Assembly: GCA_036505635.1 (NCBI GenBank)
Contig: DASXTC010000042.1
Span: 1 to 64,000 of the forward strand
Reading direction: 5' to 3'
DNA length: 64,000 nucleotides
DNA from: DASXTC01 sp036505635
GTDB lineage: Bacteria; Acidobacteriota; Polarisedimenticolia; JACPZX01; DASXTC01
Shown here: positions 53,310 to 61,077 of the stretch, piece by piece
Layout of the letters: each line of letters opens with the position of its first letter
Numbering within the stretch: position 1 is the first letter of the stretch
The notes under the pieces: generated by a model
What the model saw: only the letters and a program-made list of their open reading frames with translations
Told to the model about the DNA's origin: nothing
Databases searched by the model: none
Made by a program: the position numbers and the translations under genes

Positions 53310-56225
53310 CTATCGGAGCTTGTCGTCCCCCTGCTGCAGCCGGCGCATCCCGCTTTCGGCCCTGTCCACGTGTGGCCTCAGCTCGGGATCGCACTCGCGC
53401 CAGAGCTCGATGAAGCGGGCATAGTGCCGGAGCGCCTCGCGAGGGCGCCCGTTCTCCTCGTAGATCCCGGCGCGTCTCAGGTGGGAGGGGGCCACGTGGA
53501 CCTGGTCGCCGATCGAGCATTCGGTGAAGGAGCCGTACCAGCGGATCGCCTCCTCGCGCCGCCCGAGGCGCCCCATCAGATCCGCCATGGTGAATCGCTC
53601 GAGAGCCTGCGAATAAAACGGGGACCAGGTGACCAGATCGAACCTCGCCTGGCGCCGCGTCGTCGACAGGAGCGAGAGCGCCTCCTGCAGCCGTCCCTCG
53701 GCCTGGGCCGCACGGGAGCGAAGGCAGCGCGCCATGTCGTGGACGAGGGAGCCCGAATCCGGGAGATCCCCCATCTGCTCGAGGCGAGCCGCGAGGCTCG
53801 ACACCTCCTCGAACCGCCCCAGCCGCGCGTGCGCCAGGCCCATCAGGTAGAGCCGCAGGCGAGGATGGAGCCCCTCATGCGGCGCTATCCACGGGCTCCG
53901 GAGGGCGCCCGCGCGCGGCGCCCCTGGCTCCAGGCGATCGAGGTGATCGAGGATCGTCTCCAACGCGCTCGCGGGCGACTCCACGAGCGGACAGCAGGAC
54001 AACAGGGCCTCGTGCTCCAGAGCGGTGACGGGATTCAACGCTCTGGCGGCATCCAGCTGGGCCCGCGCGGCGCTCCAGCGTCCCCTGGCCAGCTCGAGGC
54101 TCGCGGAAAACAGGTGGCCGGCCGTCCTGACCTCGGCCGAACGCACCGGCTCGAGCAGCAGCCGCGCTATGGCGAGCGCCCCCTTGTGATGTCCCAGGAA
54201 GCCCCCGACGAACTGAACGGCGAATGCGACGGTGTAGTCGCTCGCCCGGGCGAGCTCCACGAGGATCGCCTCCTGGCCCGTGGCATCACCGAAGTAGAAG
54301 GCGCGAAAGGCCCGCATCCCTGCGGCGAGATCTCCGGTGGGGCTCAGATCCATGACCCGGTGGATCGACCTCTCGACCTCTTCGCGGTCCCCCAGACTCG
54401 CGGCGACCACTCCGAGATGGACGAATCCGTTGACGTGGCCGGGGTCGAGGAAGACGAGCCGCTCCCAGGCCTCCCTTGATGTGGCGATCGGCCGACCCCG
54501 TGGGGGGCTGTGGTGGAACAGGAGCTCTCCGAGCTGGTACCAGGCCTCGACGTCATCCGGATGGGACCCGACGATCGATCGGTAGCGCCTCTCCGCCTCG
54601 TCGTTATCGCCGCGCAACGAGGCGTCGAAGGCTTCCAGCAGGCCTCTGTCCCGCTCGGTGAGTCGGCCTCCCGTCCTGACGGCCCGCGTGGCGGCCTCCC
54701 GCGCCGTCTCCGATTGGCCCGACCAGAGGGCCGCGATGCCGAGCCGGTACCAGGCCAGCGCGAAGCCGGTATCGAGCTCGACGGCCCTCCGGTACGCCTC
54801 GACCGCTTCGACGCGCCGCATCGCCCGCATCTGGCTCTCTCCCTCGAGGTACGCCTTGAGCGCGGGGAATGACTCGGTGGTCATGGCGCCGATCCGCTCC
54901 AGCCGCTCGCCGGGCCCGCCGCTCCGATTGGCCACGAGCTGCGCCGTGATGCGATCCACGAGGTCGAAGATTCCGCTGACCTCTCCCTGCAGGGCGGCCC
55001 TTGCCACGATCCGAGGCTCCGCCTCCGCCTCGTAGAGCGAGGCCTCCATGTGGAGGCGTCCGCCCGCCTGCAGGAGGGTCCCCAGAACGAACAATCCCGC
55101 GCCGTAACGACGCGCGATCCTCGCGGCCTGGGTCGGATCGGGTTGACCGGCCAGAGCCGCGGAGCAACAGAGGATGACGTGAGGGTCGACGCTGCGGAGG
55201 TCGCCGGCGCCGTCAAGCTTCGTGCTGAGCAGGTCGACCATCCCCGCGCCGAGGTAGGCAAGATCCTGGCCCCCTCGAACGGAGAAAGGGAAAACCGCGA
55301 TGGTAGTCGCCGAGACCGGTGAAGCGCCGGCCGCCTCAGCGACGCGGCCCGAGGTCAGTCCCCCGCGCGCCTCATCGAGCGCCGACGCAAGCTGTGCACC
55401 GTCCTCGAAACGCTCCTCCCTCGCCTTGCGCAGGCACTTCTCGATGATCCGGACGAGATCCTCGGGCGCGTCAGGACGCAGGCGAGCCAGCGGCTCGGGC
55501 TCCGACTCCAGGATCTTCGCCAGGGTGGCGGTCACGGTTCTCGCCCTGAAGGGGGATCGGCCCGCCAGCATCTCGTAGAGCATGACTCCGAAGGCGAAGA
55601 TGTCGGTCCGGGGATCCACCGGCTCACCACGGGCCTGCTCGGGCGACATGTAGGCGACGGTCCCCTCCACACGCCCCCCGCTGTCGATCTCGCGGGTGAT
55701 GACCTCATCCACGTCCATCGTCCCGCCGGCGGGCGGTTCCCCGTCGTCGAGCCTTCGCGCGAGTCCGAAGTCGAGGATCTTCGCCCGCCGATCCGCGCTG
55801 AAGACGATGTTCTCCGGCTTGAGGTCGCGGTGTATGACGCGCGCCGCGTGGGCCCGGGCCATCGCCCCGGCCACCTGGCAGGCGATCGCGAGGGCCTCCG
55901 CGATGGACAGGGGGCCGGCCTCGATGAGAGACCTGAGGGTACCCCCTTCGAACAGCTCCATCACGATGTATGTGACGCCGTCCGTCTCGTCGATCTCGTG
56001 GACCGTGGCGATGCCGGGATGGCTGACGGCAGCGGCGGCACGAGCCTCGGACAGGAACTGACGGCGCCGGAGAGGGTCGGCGGTCAGCTCCGGCCTGAGG
56101 ATCTTCACCGCCACGTAGCGATCCAGACGCGTGTCGAGCGCCCGGTAGACCATTCCCATCCCGCCCTCCCCGATCCTGTCGAGAAGGCGATAGTGCGCCA
56201 GCGTGCTGCCGACGTGTGGATCCAC
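53310..56225 (-). CDS. Ser/Thr protein kinase with TolB-like domain and TPR array, cytosolic
   Basis: 971 residues, GTG start with GGAGGG about nine bases ahead. The kinase domain (about 10-280) is complete: IGEGGMGMVYRA, VAVKIL, HRDLKPENI, DFGLAR, SPEQARGEPVDPRTDIFAFG. Next comes a TolB/FlgO-like module starting TTIAVFPFSVRGGQDLAYLG, then 10 or so TPR-like helical repeats to the C-terminus (ALAWYRLGIAALWSGQSETA; VEAWYQLGELLFHHSP). No TM segment is visible, so it is probably cytosolic, unlike the divergent kinase at 56829. This PknB-type plus TolB-TPR architecture is frequent in Acidobacteriota. Targets unknown. The small tudor-like gene lies 108 bases upstream on the same strand. Confidence 0.92.
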   Translation of the reverse strand: MDPHVGSTLAHYRLLDRIGEGGMGMVYRALDTRLDRYVAVKILRPELTADPLRRRQFLSEARAAAAVSHPGIATVHEIDETDGVTYIVMELFEGGTLRSLIEAGPLSIAEALAIACQVAGAMARAHAARVIHRDLKPENIVFSADRRAKILDFGLARRLDDGEPPAGGTMDVDEVITREIDSGGRVEGTVAYMSPEQARGEPVDPRTDIFAFGVMLYEMLAGRSPFRARTVTATLAKILESEPEPLARLRPDAPEDLVRIIEKCLRKAREERFEDGAQLASALDEARGGLTSGRVAEAAGASPVSATTIAVFPFSVRGGQDLAYLGAGMVDLLSTKLDGAGDLRSVDPHVILCCSAALAGQPDPTQAARIARRYGAGLFVLGTLLQAGGRLHMEASLYEAEAEPRIVARAALQGEVSGIFDLVDRITAQLVANRSGGPGERLERIGAMTTESFPALKAYLEGESQMRAMRRVEAVEAYRRAVELDTGFALAWYRLGIAALWSGQSETAREAATRAVRTGGRLTERDRGLLEAFDASLRGDNDEAERRYRSIVGSHPDDVEAWYQLGELLFHHSPPRGRPIATSREAWERLVFLDPGHVNGFVHLGVVAASLGDREEVERSIHRVMDLSPTGDLAAGMRAFRAFYFGDATGQEAILVELARASDYTVAFAVQFVGGFLGHHKGALAIARLLLEPVRSAEVRTAGHLFSASLELARGRWSAARAQLDAARALNPVTALEHEALLSCCPLVESPASALETILDHLDRLEPGAPRAGALRSPWIAPHEGLHPRLRLYLMGLAHARLGRFEEVSSLAARLEQMGDLPDSGSLVHDMARCLRSRAAQAEGRLQEALSLLSTTRRQARFDLVTWSPFYSQALERFTMADLMGRLGRREEAIRWYGSFTECSIGDQVHVAPSHLRRAGIYEENGRPREALRHYARFIELWRECDPELRPHVDRAESGMRRLQQGDDKLR

Positions 56226-56333
56226 GCCCAGCTGCCCTCCGGCCGGAGGATACCACGCGTGGGCCCAGCACCAGTCTGCGGGCGGAGCATCAGGTTGCGA
56301 GGAAGTGAAACGACTCTTCGGGGAGCGTCGACC

Positions 56334-56558
56334 CTACTTGGCCACCTTGGCCTTTTTCCGCGGCTTCGATCGCATACGTTCGGGCGCGGCCACTTCGCTG
56401 CGCTCCAGCCTAACGATGCTGGTGACGAACTTCCTACGACCGTTCTCGTCGAAGTCGATGATGGTGTGGGATTCGTCGACCATGCGGATCGTCCCGTGCC
56501 CGTACACGTGGTGATGGATCCGCTCGTTCACGTTGAATGCGCTCGATATTGTGGCCAA
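56334..56558 (-). CDS. Small UvrD-tudor/CarD-like basic protein
   Basis: 74 residues, starting at TTG 56558 with GGAGG five to six bases ahead. The core FNVNERIHHHVYGHGTIRMV then TIIDFDENGRRKFVTSIVRL is the SH3/tudor-like fold seen in CarD-type RNA polymerase-binding domains and at the C-terminus of UvrD helicases (H..yG.G.V...V.F...G.k.l). It ends in a Lys/Arg tail (RSKPRKKAKVAK) suited to nucleic acid. Too short for CarD itself. A longer frame upstream exists but matches nothing. Probably a transcription- or repair-associated protein; exact role unknown. Confidence 0.7.
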   Translation of the reverse strand: MATISSAFNVNERIHHHVYGHGTIRMVDESHTIIDFDENGRRKFVTSIVRLERSEVAAPERMRSKPRKKAKVAK

Positions 56559-56828
56559 GGCGCCCTCCAGAGACGGGTGAGAGAGGCGGGAAAGACCACA
56601 GAGGGTAGCACATCGCCGGGCGAATCGCTCGTCCCACGGGGAGTCGCGCCGAAGGGGCCGTCCCTCGCACATGCCGACGGGCCGGGGTCGATCGGACGTC
56701 GGAGCCGCCGCGAGCGGGGCTTCTTGCCGCAGAGCGCATGCTATTCTGAGCGCGCTCTGACGAGGTGACACCGCCCGCCGCATGGGGTCCCATCGCCGGC
56801 CGGCGGGCCCGCGGCCGGGGGCGCCGAC

Positions 56829-59312
56829 TTGATCCTGGATCCACAATCCACCCTCTCGCACTACCGCGTCCTCGAGAAGATCGGCGAGGGCGGCATGGGG
56901 GTCGTGTATCGCGCGTTTGACCTGAAGCTCGAGCGCGAGGTGGCGCTCAAAGTGCTGCGCGCCGAGATGGCCTCCGACCCCGAACGCTTCACGCGGTTCC
57001 AGCGCGAGGCTCGCGCGCTTGCATCGCTGACTCACCCCAACATCGGCGCGATCTACGAGATCGACGAGGTCGACGGGACGGCGTTCATCGTCATGGAGCT
57101 GATCGGGGGGCAGACGCTCCGCCAGAAGATCGGCGGGCGCGCGCTGCCGATCGATCTGATGCTCGATCTCTCGCTCCAGATCGCCGAGGCGCTGGACGCC
57201 GCGCACTCCCGCGGGATCGTCCACCGGGACATCAAACCGACGAACATCCTCATCACGGACCGCGGGCGCGTGAAGATGCTCGATTTCGGTCTGGCGAAGC
57301 TCACGGAAGCCGAGGACCAGAGCTCCGACGGAAGCTCACGCCTCGAGACGGCGCAGGTGGACGACCGGAACCTGACCACGCCGGGGACGACCATGGGCAC
57401 GATCGCCTACATGTCGCCCGAACAGGTACGCGGCGAGGAGATCGACCTGCGAACCGACCTGTTCTCATGCGGGGCCATGCTCTACGAAATGGCCACGGGC
57501 CGTTGCGCCTTCTCGGCCCACACCTCGGGGCTCACGTTTGACGCCATCCTCAACCGCGCTCCCGTGCGCCCGGACCAGATCAACCCGGAGATCCCGGGCC
57601 GATTGGTCGAGATCATCGATCGATCCCTCGAGAAGGATCGGACACTGCGCTATCAGAGCGCCGCGGACCTGCGGGCCGACCTGGCGCGCGTCCGCCGCGA
57701 CGCCGACTCGGGCAGGGTCGCGGTGGAGATCGACGCGGGCCTCCCCGGCGGCCCAAGGCGACGCGCCGCGGGAAGGCGCGGCAGACTCGGGTCCAGGGTC
57801 TGGAGGACGGCGGCCGCGGTGGTGCTCGTGGCCGCAGGCGCGGCCGCGGGGCTCTACCTCAGCCGGGCTCCCACCGCCGGGATCGATTCGATCGCCGTGC
57901 TCCCTTTTGACTACGCGGGCGACGGAGACGACGGCGAGTACCTCAGCGACGGTCTCACGGAGGCCCTCATAAACGGCTTGTCGAAGATCCCCGACCTTAG
58001 GGTCGCCCCACGCAGCCTTGTTTTCCGCTACAAAGGGAGTCTCGTCGATCCGAAGAAGATCGGCAGGGATCTGAAGGTCCGCGCGGTGGTCACCGGCCGC
58101 GTGACGCGGCACGGGGACACGCTGACGATTGCCGCAGAGCTGATCGACGTGGACACCGTCGCGCAGATCTGGGGCGAGCACTACTCGCGGGCCTCCTCGG
58201 ACATCATGTCGTTGCCCGAGCAGCTCGCGGGGGACATCTCGCAGAGCATCAGGGGCCGGCTGACACTGGACGTGGAGCAGCGGATCGCGCGCCGCTACAC
58301 CGAGAACCCCGACGCTTTCGCGCACTACGTCAAGAGCCTCCAGCAGGTCCGGCGGGGTACGCGCGCCGAGTTCGACCAGGCGATCGCCGAGGCTCAAAAA
58401 GCGCTCGTGGAGGATCTGCGCCAGCGCGCCCTGCTGAGCGCGCCTCCCTCCCCGGGGGGCCCGGACGCGCAGAAGGAGCCCGGCTATGCCCTCGCCTACG
58501 CGCGGCTCGCGCGGCTGTACACCCGACAGGCCTACCTCCGGTTCAGTCCTATCGAGGAGGATCACATCAAGGCGCGGAGCGCGGCCGAGTTCGCCCTCCA
58601 GATCGACGACACTCTCGCCCCCGCGCAGGACGCCCTGGCCTTCGTCAAATTCTTCTACGAATGGGACTGGCCGGCGGCGGAGCGCGGTTTCCGCAAGGCG
58701 CTGCGGCTGGGGCCGGACGACGATGAGACGCACCGGGACTATGCCTGGTTCCTGATGGCGATGGGGCGCAAGCCGGAGGCCGTCGAGGAGATGCGGCGGG
58801 CATGCGCCCTGAACCCCGAGTCGGAGATCCTGAGCGCGCAACTGGCCGAGCACCTTTTCTGGGCGGGCCGCCTCGACGAGGCGCGGGCCGAGCTGGAGCG
58901 GACGCGCCGCCTCGCGCCCGAGTCCTCCTCGGCCGCGCTTGTGACGGCCTATGTCCTGTCCCGCGTCGGTCGACACGCCGAAGCGATCGCAAGCTATCTG
59001 GACTACCAGGCGCTGGCCGAGGAGGAATCCTCCATGAGCCCACCGCTCGCATGGTTCTACGCATCGGCCGGCAGGCGCAAGGAAGCGCTCGCCATCCTCG
59101 GCAGGGCCGTCCCCGGCGAGATCTCTCCCGCCCAGATGGGGTGGGTCCACGCGGCGCTCGGGGATGCCGATCAGGCATTCGTATGGCTGGGCAAGGCGAT
59201 CGATCAGCGCGCGGCCAACATGATCTGGATCAAGTCCCAGCCCTGGTTCGACCCGCTGCGTCATGACCCCCGGTTTCCGCTTCTACTCCGGAGGATGAAT
59301 CTGGATGGCTGA
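56829..59312 (+). CDS. Ser/Thr protein kinase with TM helix, TolB-like domain and TPRs
   Basis: 827 residues, TTG start after GGGGGCG. The kinase domain is intact (IGEGGMGVVYRAFD, VALKVL, HRDIKPTNIL, DFGLAKL, SPEQVRGEEIDLRTDLFSCG). A single TM helix (VWRTAAAVVLVAAGAAAGLY, about residue 320-340) precedes a TolB/FlgO-like module (SIAVLPFDYAGDGDDGEYLS...VVTGRVTRHGDTLTIAAELI) that also occurs in class III adenylate cyclase-TPR proteins. TPR units follow to the end. The sensor half is therefore outside the membrane. It is divergent from the tudor-like gene and the 971-residue kinase gene, whose architecture it shares except for the TM helix. Confidence 0.92.
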   Translation: MILDPQSTLSHYRVLEKIGEGGMGVVYRAFDLKLEREVALKVLRAEMASDPERFTRFQREARALASLTHPNIGAIYEIDEVDGTAFIVMELIGGQTLRQKIGGRALPIDLMLDLSLQIAEALDAAHSRGIVHRDIKPTNILITDRGRVKMLDFGLAKLTEAEDQSSDGSSRLETAQVDDRNLTTPGTTMGTIAYMSPEQVRGEEIDLRTDLFSCGAMLYEMATGRCAFSAHTSGLTFDAILNRAPVRPDQINPEIPGRLVEIIDRSLEKDRTLRYQSAADLRADLARVRRDADSGRVAVEIDAGLPGGPRRRAAGRRGRLGSRVWRTAAAVVLVAAGAAAGLYLSRAPTAGIDSIAVLPFDYAGDGDDGEYLSDGLTEALINGLSKIPDLRVAPRSLVFRYKGSLVDPKKIGRDLKVRAVVTGRVTRHGDTLTIAAELIDVDTVAQIWGEHYSRASSDIMSLPEQLAGDISQSIRGRLTLDVEQRIARRYTENPDAFAHYVKSLQQVRRGTRAEFDQAIAEAQKALVEDLRQRALLSAPPSPGGPDAQKEPGYALAYARLARLYTRQAYLRFSPIEEDHIKARSAAEFALQIDDTLAPAQDALAFVKFFYEWDWPAAERGFRKALRLGPDDDETHRDYAWFLMAMGRKPEAVEEMRRACALNPESEILSAQLAEHLFWAGRLDEARAELERTRRLAPESSSAALVTAYVLSRVGRHAEAIASYLDYQALAEEESSMSPPLAWFYASAGRRKEALAILGRAVPGEISPAQMGWVHAALGDADQAFVWLGKAIDQRAANMIWIKSQPWFDPLRHDPRFPLLLRRMNLDG

Positions 59313-59537
59313 GCGGTCGCGCGTGCTCGAGATGGATCCCGATGAACCGATGCCGCACCTGATGCCGGTGGGCCCCGTTTCGCCCGGCCGTGCTGATCGG
59401 GCGGAGTTGGAGTTGTCAGGGGTATTCTGGAAGCGTCAAAGAGGCCCTCACCCGCCCCCTTTCCCGCTCCGGCCCCCCCGACGAACCCGACCGGCCGACA
59501 GGGCGCCGGTCCGCCGGAGGCCGGCTCATATTTCCGC
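59313..59537. other. Non-coding stretch between kinase gene and csp promoter
   Basis: No supported gene. A short frame from 59305 overlaps the kinase end but has a skewed Pro/Arg composition and no Shine-Dalgarno. A 7-bp stem GACCGGC/GCCGGTC (59489-59511, 9-base loop) may mark the kinase transcript end; it lacks a T-run. Confidence 0.45.
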
Positions 59538-59566
59538 TTGACGCCAAGGTTGGAGTCGTGTATGTT
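59538..59566 (+). promoter_or_regulatory. Sigma-70-type promoter of the cold-shock gene
   Basis: TTGACG, a 17-base spacer, then TATGTT: five of six and four of six matches to consensus with ideal spacing. The predicted start is near 59573, giving a leader of about 140 nucleotides, similar in length to the long cspA leaders of enterobacteria. Confidence 0.65.
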
Positions 59567-59644
59567 GGAACCACTTACCAACCGCATTTGCATCCCCGCC
59601 GTGAGAATAAGTTCACAAGCGAAGATGTTAAGGTGGCAGTAAGG

Positions 59645-59671
59645 CCTCTCGTACATCTGATGTACGGGAGG
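59645..59671 (+). promoter_or_regulatory. 12-bp hairpin in the cold-shock gene leader
   Basis: CCTCTCGTACAT pairs with ATGTACGGGAGG across a CTG loop (one T-G wobble). It lies 42 bases ahead of the ATG and is followed by a shorter 5-bp stem AGGGC/GCCCT. There is no T-run, so a thermosensing or mRNA-stability role fits better than termination. In RNA it would partly pair the GGGAGG purines. Confidence 0.6.
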
Positions 59672-59712
59672 AAAGGGCAATTCCGCCCTCGACAGTAAAA
59701 GGTGTACAGCAC

Positions 59713-59916
59713 ATGGCAACAGGTACCGTGAAGTGGTTCAACGATTCGAAGGGTTTCGGTTTCATCACCGTGGACGGCGAGGCTAAGGACGTCTTCGTGC
59801 ATCACAGCGCGATCCAGGGGAACGGGTTCAAGAGCCTGTCGGAAGGCCAGAAGGTGGAGTTCCAGATCGTGCAGGGCCAGAAGGGGCCGGCGGCGGAGAA
59901 CGTCCGCACAATCTGA
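59713..59916 (+). CDS. cspA: Cold-shock protein, CspA family
   Basis: A 67-residue single cold-shock domain. It has both RNA-binding motifs: KWFNDSKGFGFI (RNP1) and VFVHHSAI (RNP2). It binds single-stranded RNA and DNA and melts mRNA structure in the cold or as a general RNA chaperone. The leader, promoter and terminator around it (59538-59979) make it a self-contained transcription unit. Whether it is cold-induced or constitutive cannot be told; the long structured leader favours post-transcriptional control. Confidence 0.97.
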   Translation: MATGTVKWFNDSKGFGFITVDGEAKDVFVHHSAIQGNGFKSLSEGQKVEFQIVQGQKGPAAENVRTI

Positions 59917-59934
59917 CATCTTCCCCGGATCCGT

Positions 59935-59979
59935 GCGGCCTCCTGAACATCCCCGTCTGGAGGCCGCCGGTTTTTTTTT
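59935..59979 (+). terminator. Intrinsic terminator of the cold-shock gene
   Basis: A perfect 9-bp stem (GCGGCCTCC/GGAGGCCGC) with a 15-base loop, followed after three bases by nine T residues. It begins 18 bases after the csp stop. It is the clearest intrinsic terminator in the window. Confidence 0.92.
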
Positions 59980-60032
59980 CGGCCGGACCTCGATGGGGTA
60001 CCGGCGAGCGGCGGCCAATCCGCCAGATAGGG

Positions 60033-60425
60033 GTGTCGGTGGGCAAGAAGCTGTTCGTCGGCAATCTCTCGTTCGACACGCGAGATGCGGACCTCAGGGA
60101 GCTCTTCGCGAAGGCGGGCACCTGCGTTTCGGCCGTGATCGTGATGGATCGGGCCACCGCGCGTTCCCGTGGATTCGGATTCGTCGAGATGAGTTCCGAT
60201 GAGGAAGCGCGGCGCGCCGTCGCCGAGCTGAACGGATCCCAGATCCAGGGAAGGGCGATCAACGTCAGCGAGGCACGCGAACGCTCCGAGGGGCCCCGGC
60301 CGCCGAGACCCGCCAGCGCGCCTTCGCACGGGTTCGGGCCGGATCGTCCTCCAGCCGGAAAGGGTTTTCGAAAGGACGGGAAGAGCCGCCGCGGCATTCG
60401 CGGCCGGAAGCGCAGCATCTTCTGA
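60033..60425 (+). CDS. RRM-domain RNA-binding protein
   Basis: 130 residues. A single RNA recognition motif (about 5-82) has RNP2 KLFVGNLSF and RNP1 SRGFGFVEM, followed by a Pro/Arg/Gly-rich basic tail (GFRKDGKSRRGIRGRKRSIF) as in bacterial Rbp proteins, which are often cold-inducible. The annotated GTG at 60033 and the GTG two codons on (60039, better spaced from AGGGG) are both possible starts. It follows the csp terminator by 53 bases, so it needs its own promoter or terminator read-through. Confidence 0.92.
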   Translation: MSVGKKLFVGNLSFDTRDADLRELFAKAGTCVSAVIVMDRATARSRGFGFVEMSSDEEARRAVAELNGSQIQGRAINVSEARERSEGPRPPRPASAPSHGFGPDRPPAGKGFRKDGKSRRGIRGRKRSIF

Positions 60426-60479
60426 TCGCGCGGCCTGCCGGTGTTGGCCACTCCGGCCTCACTCGATGGGAGTTGAGCC

Positions 60480-60695
60480 ATGGCACGAAGATCAAGGCCC
60501 AGCTTCACAAAGCGCCAGAAAGAAATGGCGCGCCAGCAGAAGCAGCAGGACAAGCGTGCCCGGCGTCTCGAATCAAAGGACCGGCCCGCGGAAGAGACGC
60601 CGCAGGCTGCCGAGGGAGACCCCGACATCGCCGGGATCAGCCCCGGCCCGCAGCCGCCGCCCGCCTGGGCGGAGCCCGGCCAGCGGCGCCCCTGA
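60480..60695 (+). CDS. Small basic protein following RRM gene
   Basis: 71 residues, ATG at 60480 with GGGAG seven bases ahead. The first half is highly basic and helical (FTKRQKEMARQQKQQDKRAR), and the second half is acidic then Pro-rich. Similar small K/R/Q-rich proteins occur beside cold-shock and RRM genes in other bacteria; this is from memory and not checked. It may bind RNA or ribosomes. It lies 54 bases past the RRM gene. Confidence 0.7.
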   Translation: MARRSRPSFTKRQKEMARQQKQQDKRARRLESKDRPAEETPQAAEGDPDIAGISPGPQPPPAWAEPGQRRP

Positions 60696-60958
60696 ACCTC
60701 GGGTCCTGCGCTTCCCGATAACCACGCCCACCGAGGCGGTATCTTGGGTTGCCCCCTCACGGGACGCCCCTCGCGCGATCGTTCCTCCTCGCCATCTCCG
60801 CGGGGATTGACCTCCATCGGTCCGACCGTTTCTCGTGTGGGTCAGTCCCCCTTCCATGAGAAGACCCCGTTCTATCACAACATCGGTCATGGTTAGTCAA
60901 GGCTGGACATGTAGCGGTCGGATCTTCGTGCCGGAAGCGCGCTTTCATACTTTTTGTC
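60696..60958. other. Non-coding stretch upstream of the repeat-protein promoter
   Basis: No supported gene and no T-run terminator. The 3' part (from about 60870) becomes AT-richer than the genome average, as expected ahead of a promoter. Confidence 0.4.
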
Positions 60959-60988
60959 TTGACCAGGGACAGTGTTCTCAGGTAAAAG
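60959..60988 (+). promoter_or_regulatory. Candidate promoter of the secreted repeat protein
   Basis: TTGACC, an 18-base spacer, then TAAAAG, in a locally AT-rich stretch. It would give a leader of about 80-85 nucleotides that includes a run of T residues and ends in the GAGGGGG Shine-Dalgarno of the gene at 61078. The -10 match is moderate. Confidence 0.5.
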
Positions 60989-61077
60989 GAGATTTGGTTT
61001 TTTATTGGGGGCGGAGAGTCCTGCTTGTCTTATCCCACCTGCGCGGTCCGGTGACCCAACAAAGAGGGGGCAGCTCA

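Noticed and set aside
59305..59541. 78-residue plus-strand frame after the kinase gene
   Set aside because: Starts inside the kinase stop region without a Shine-Dalgarno, is Pro/Arg-rich, and ends inside the csp promoter.
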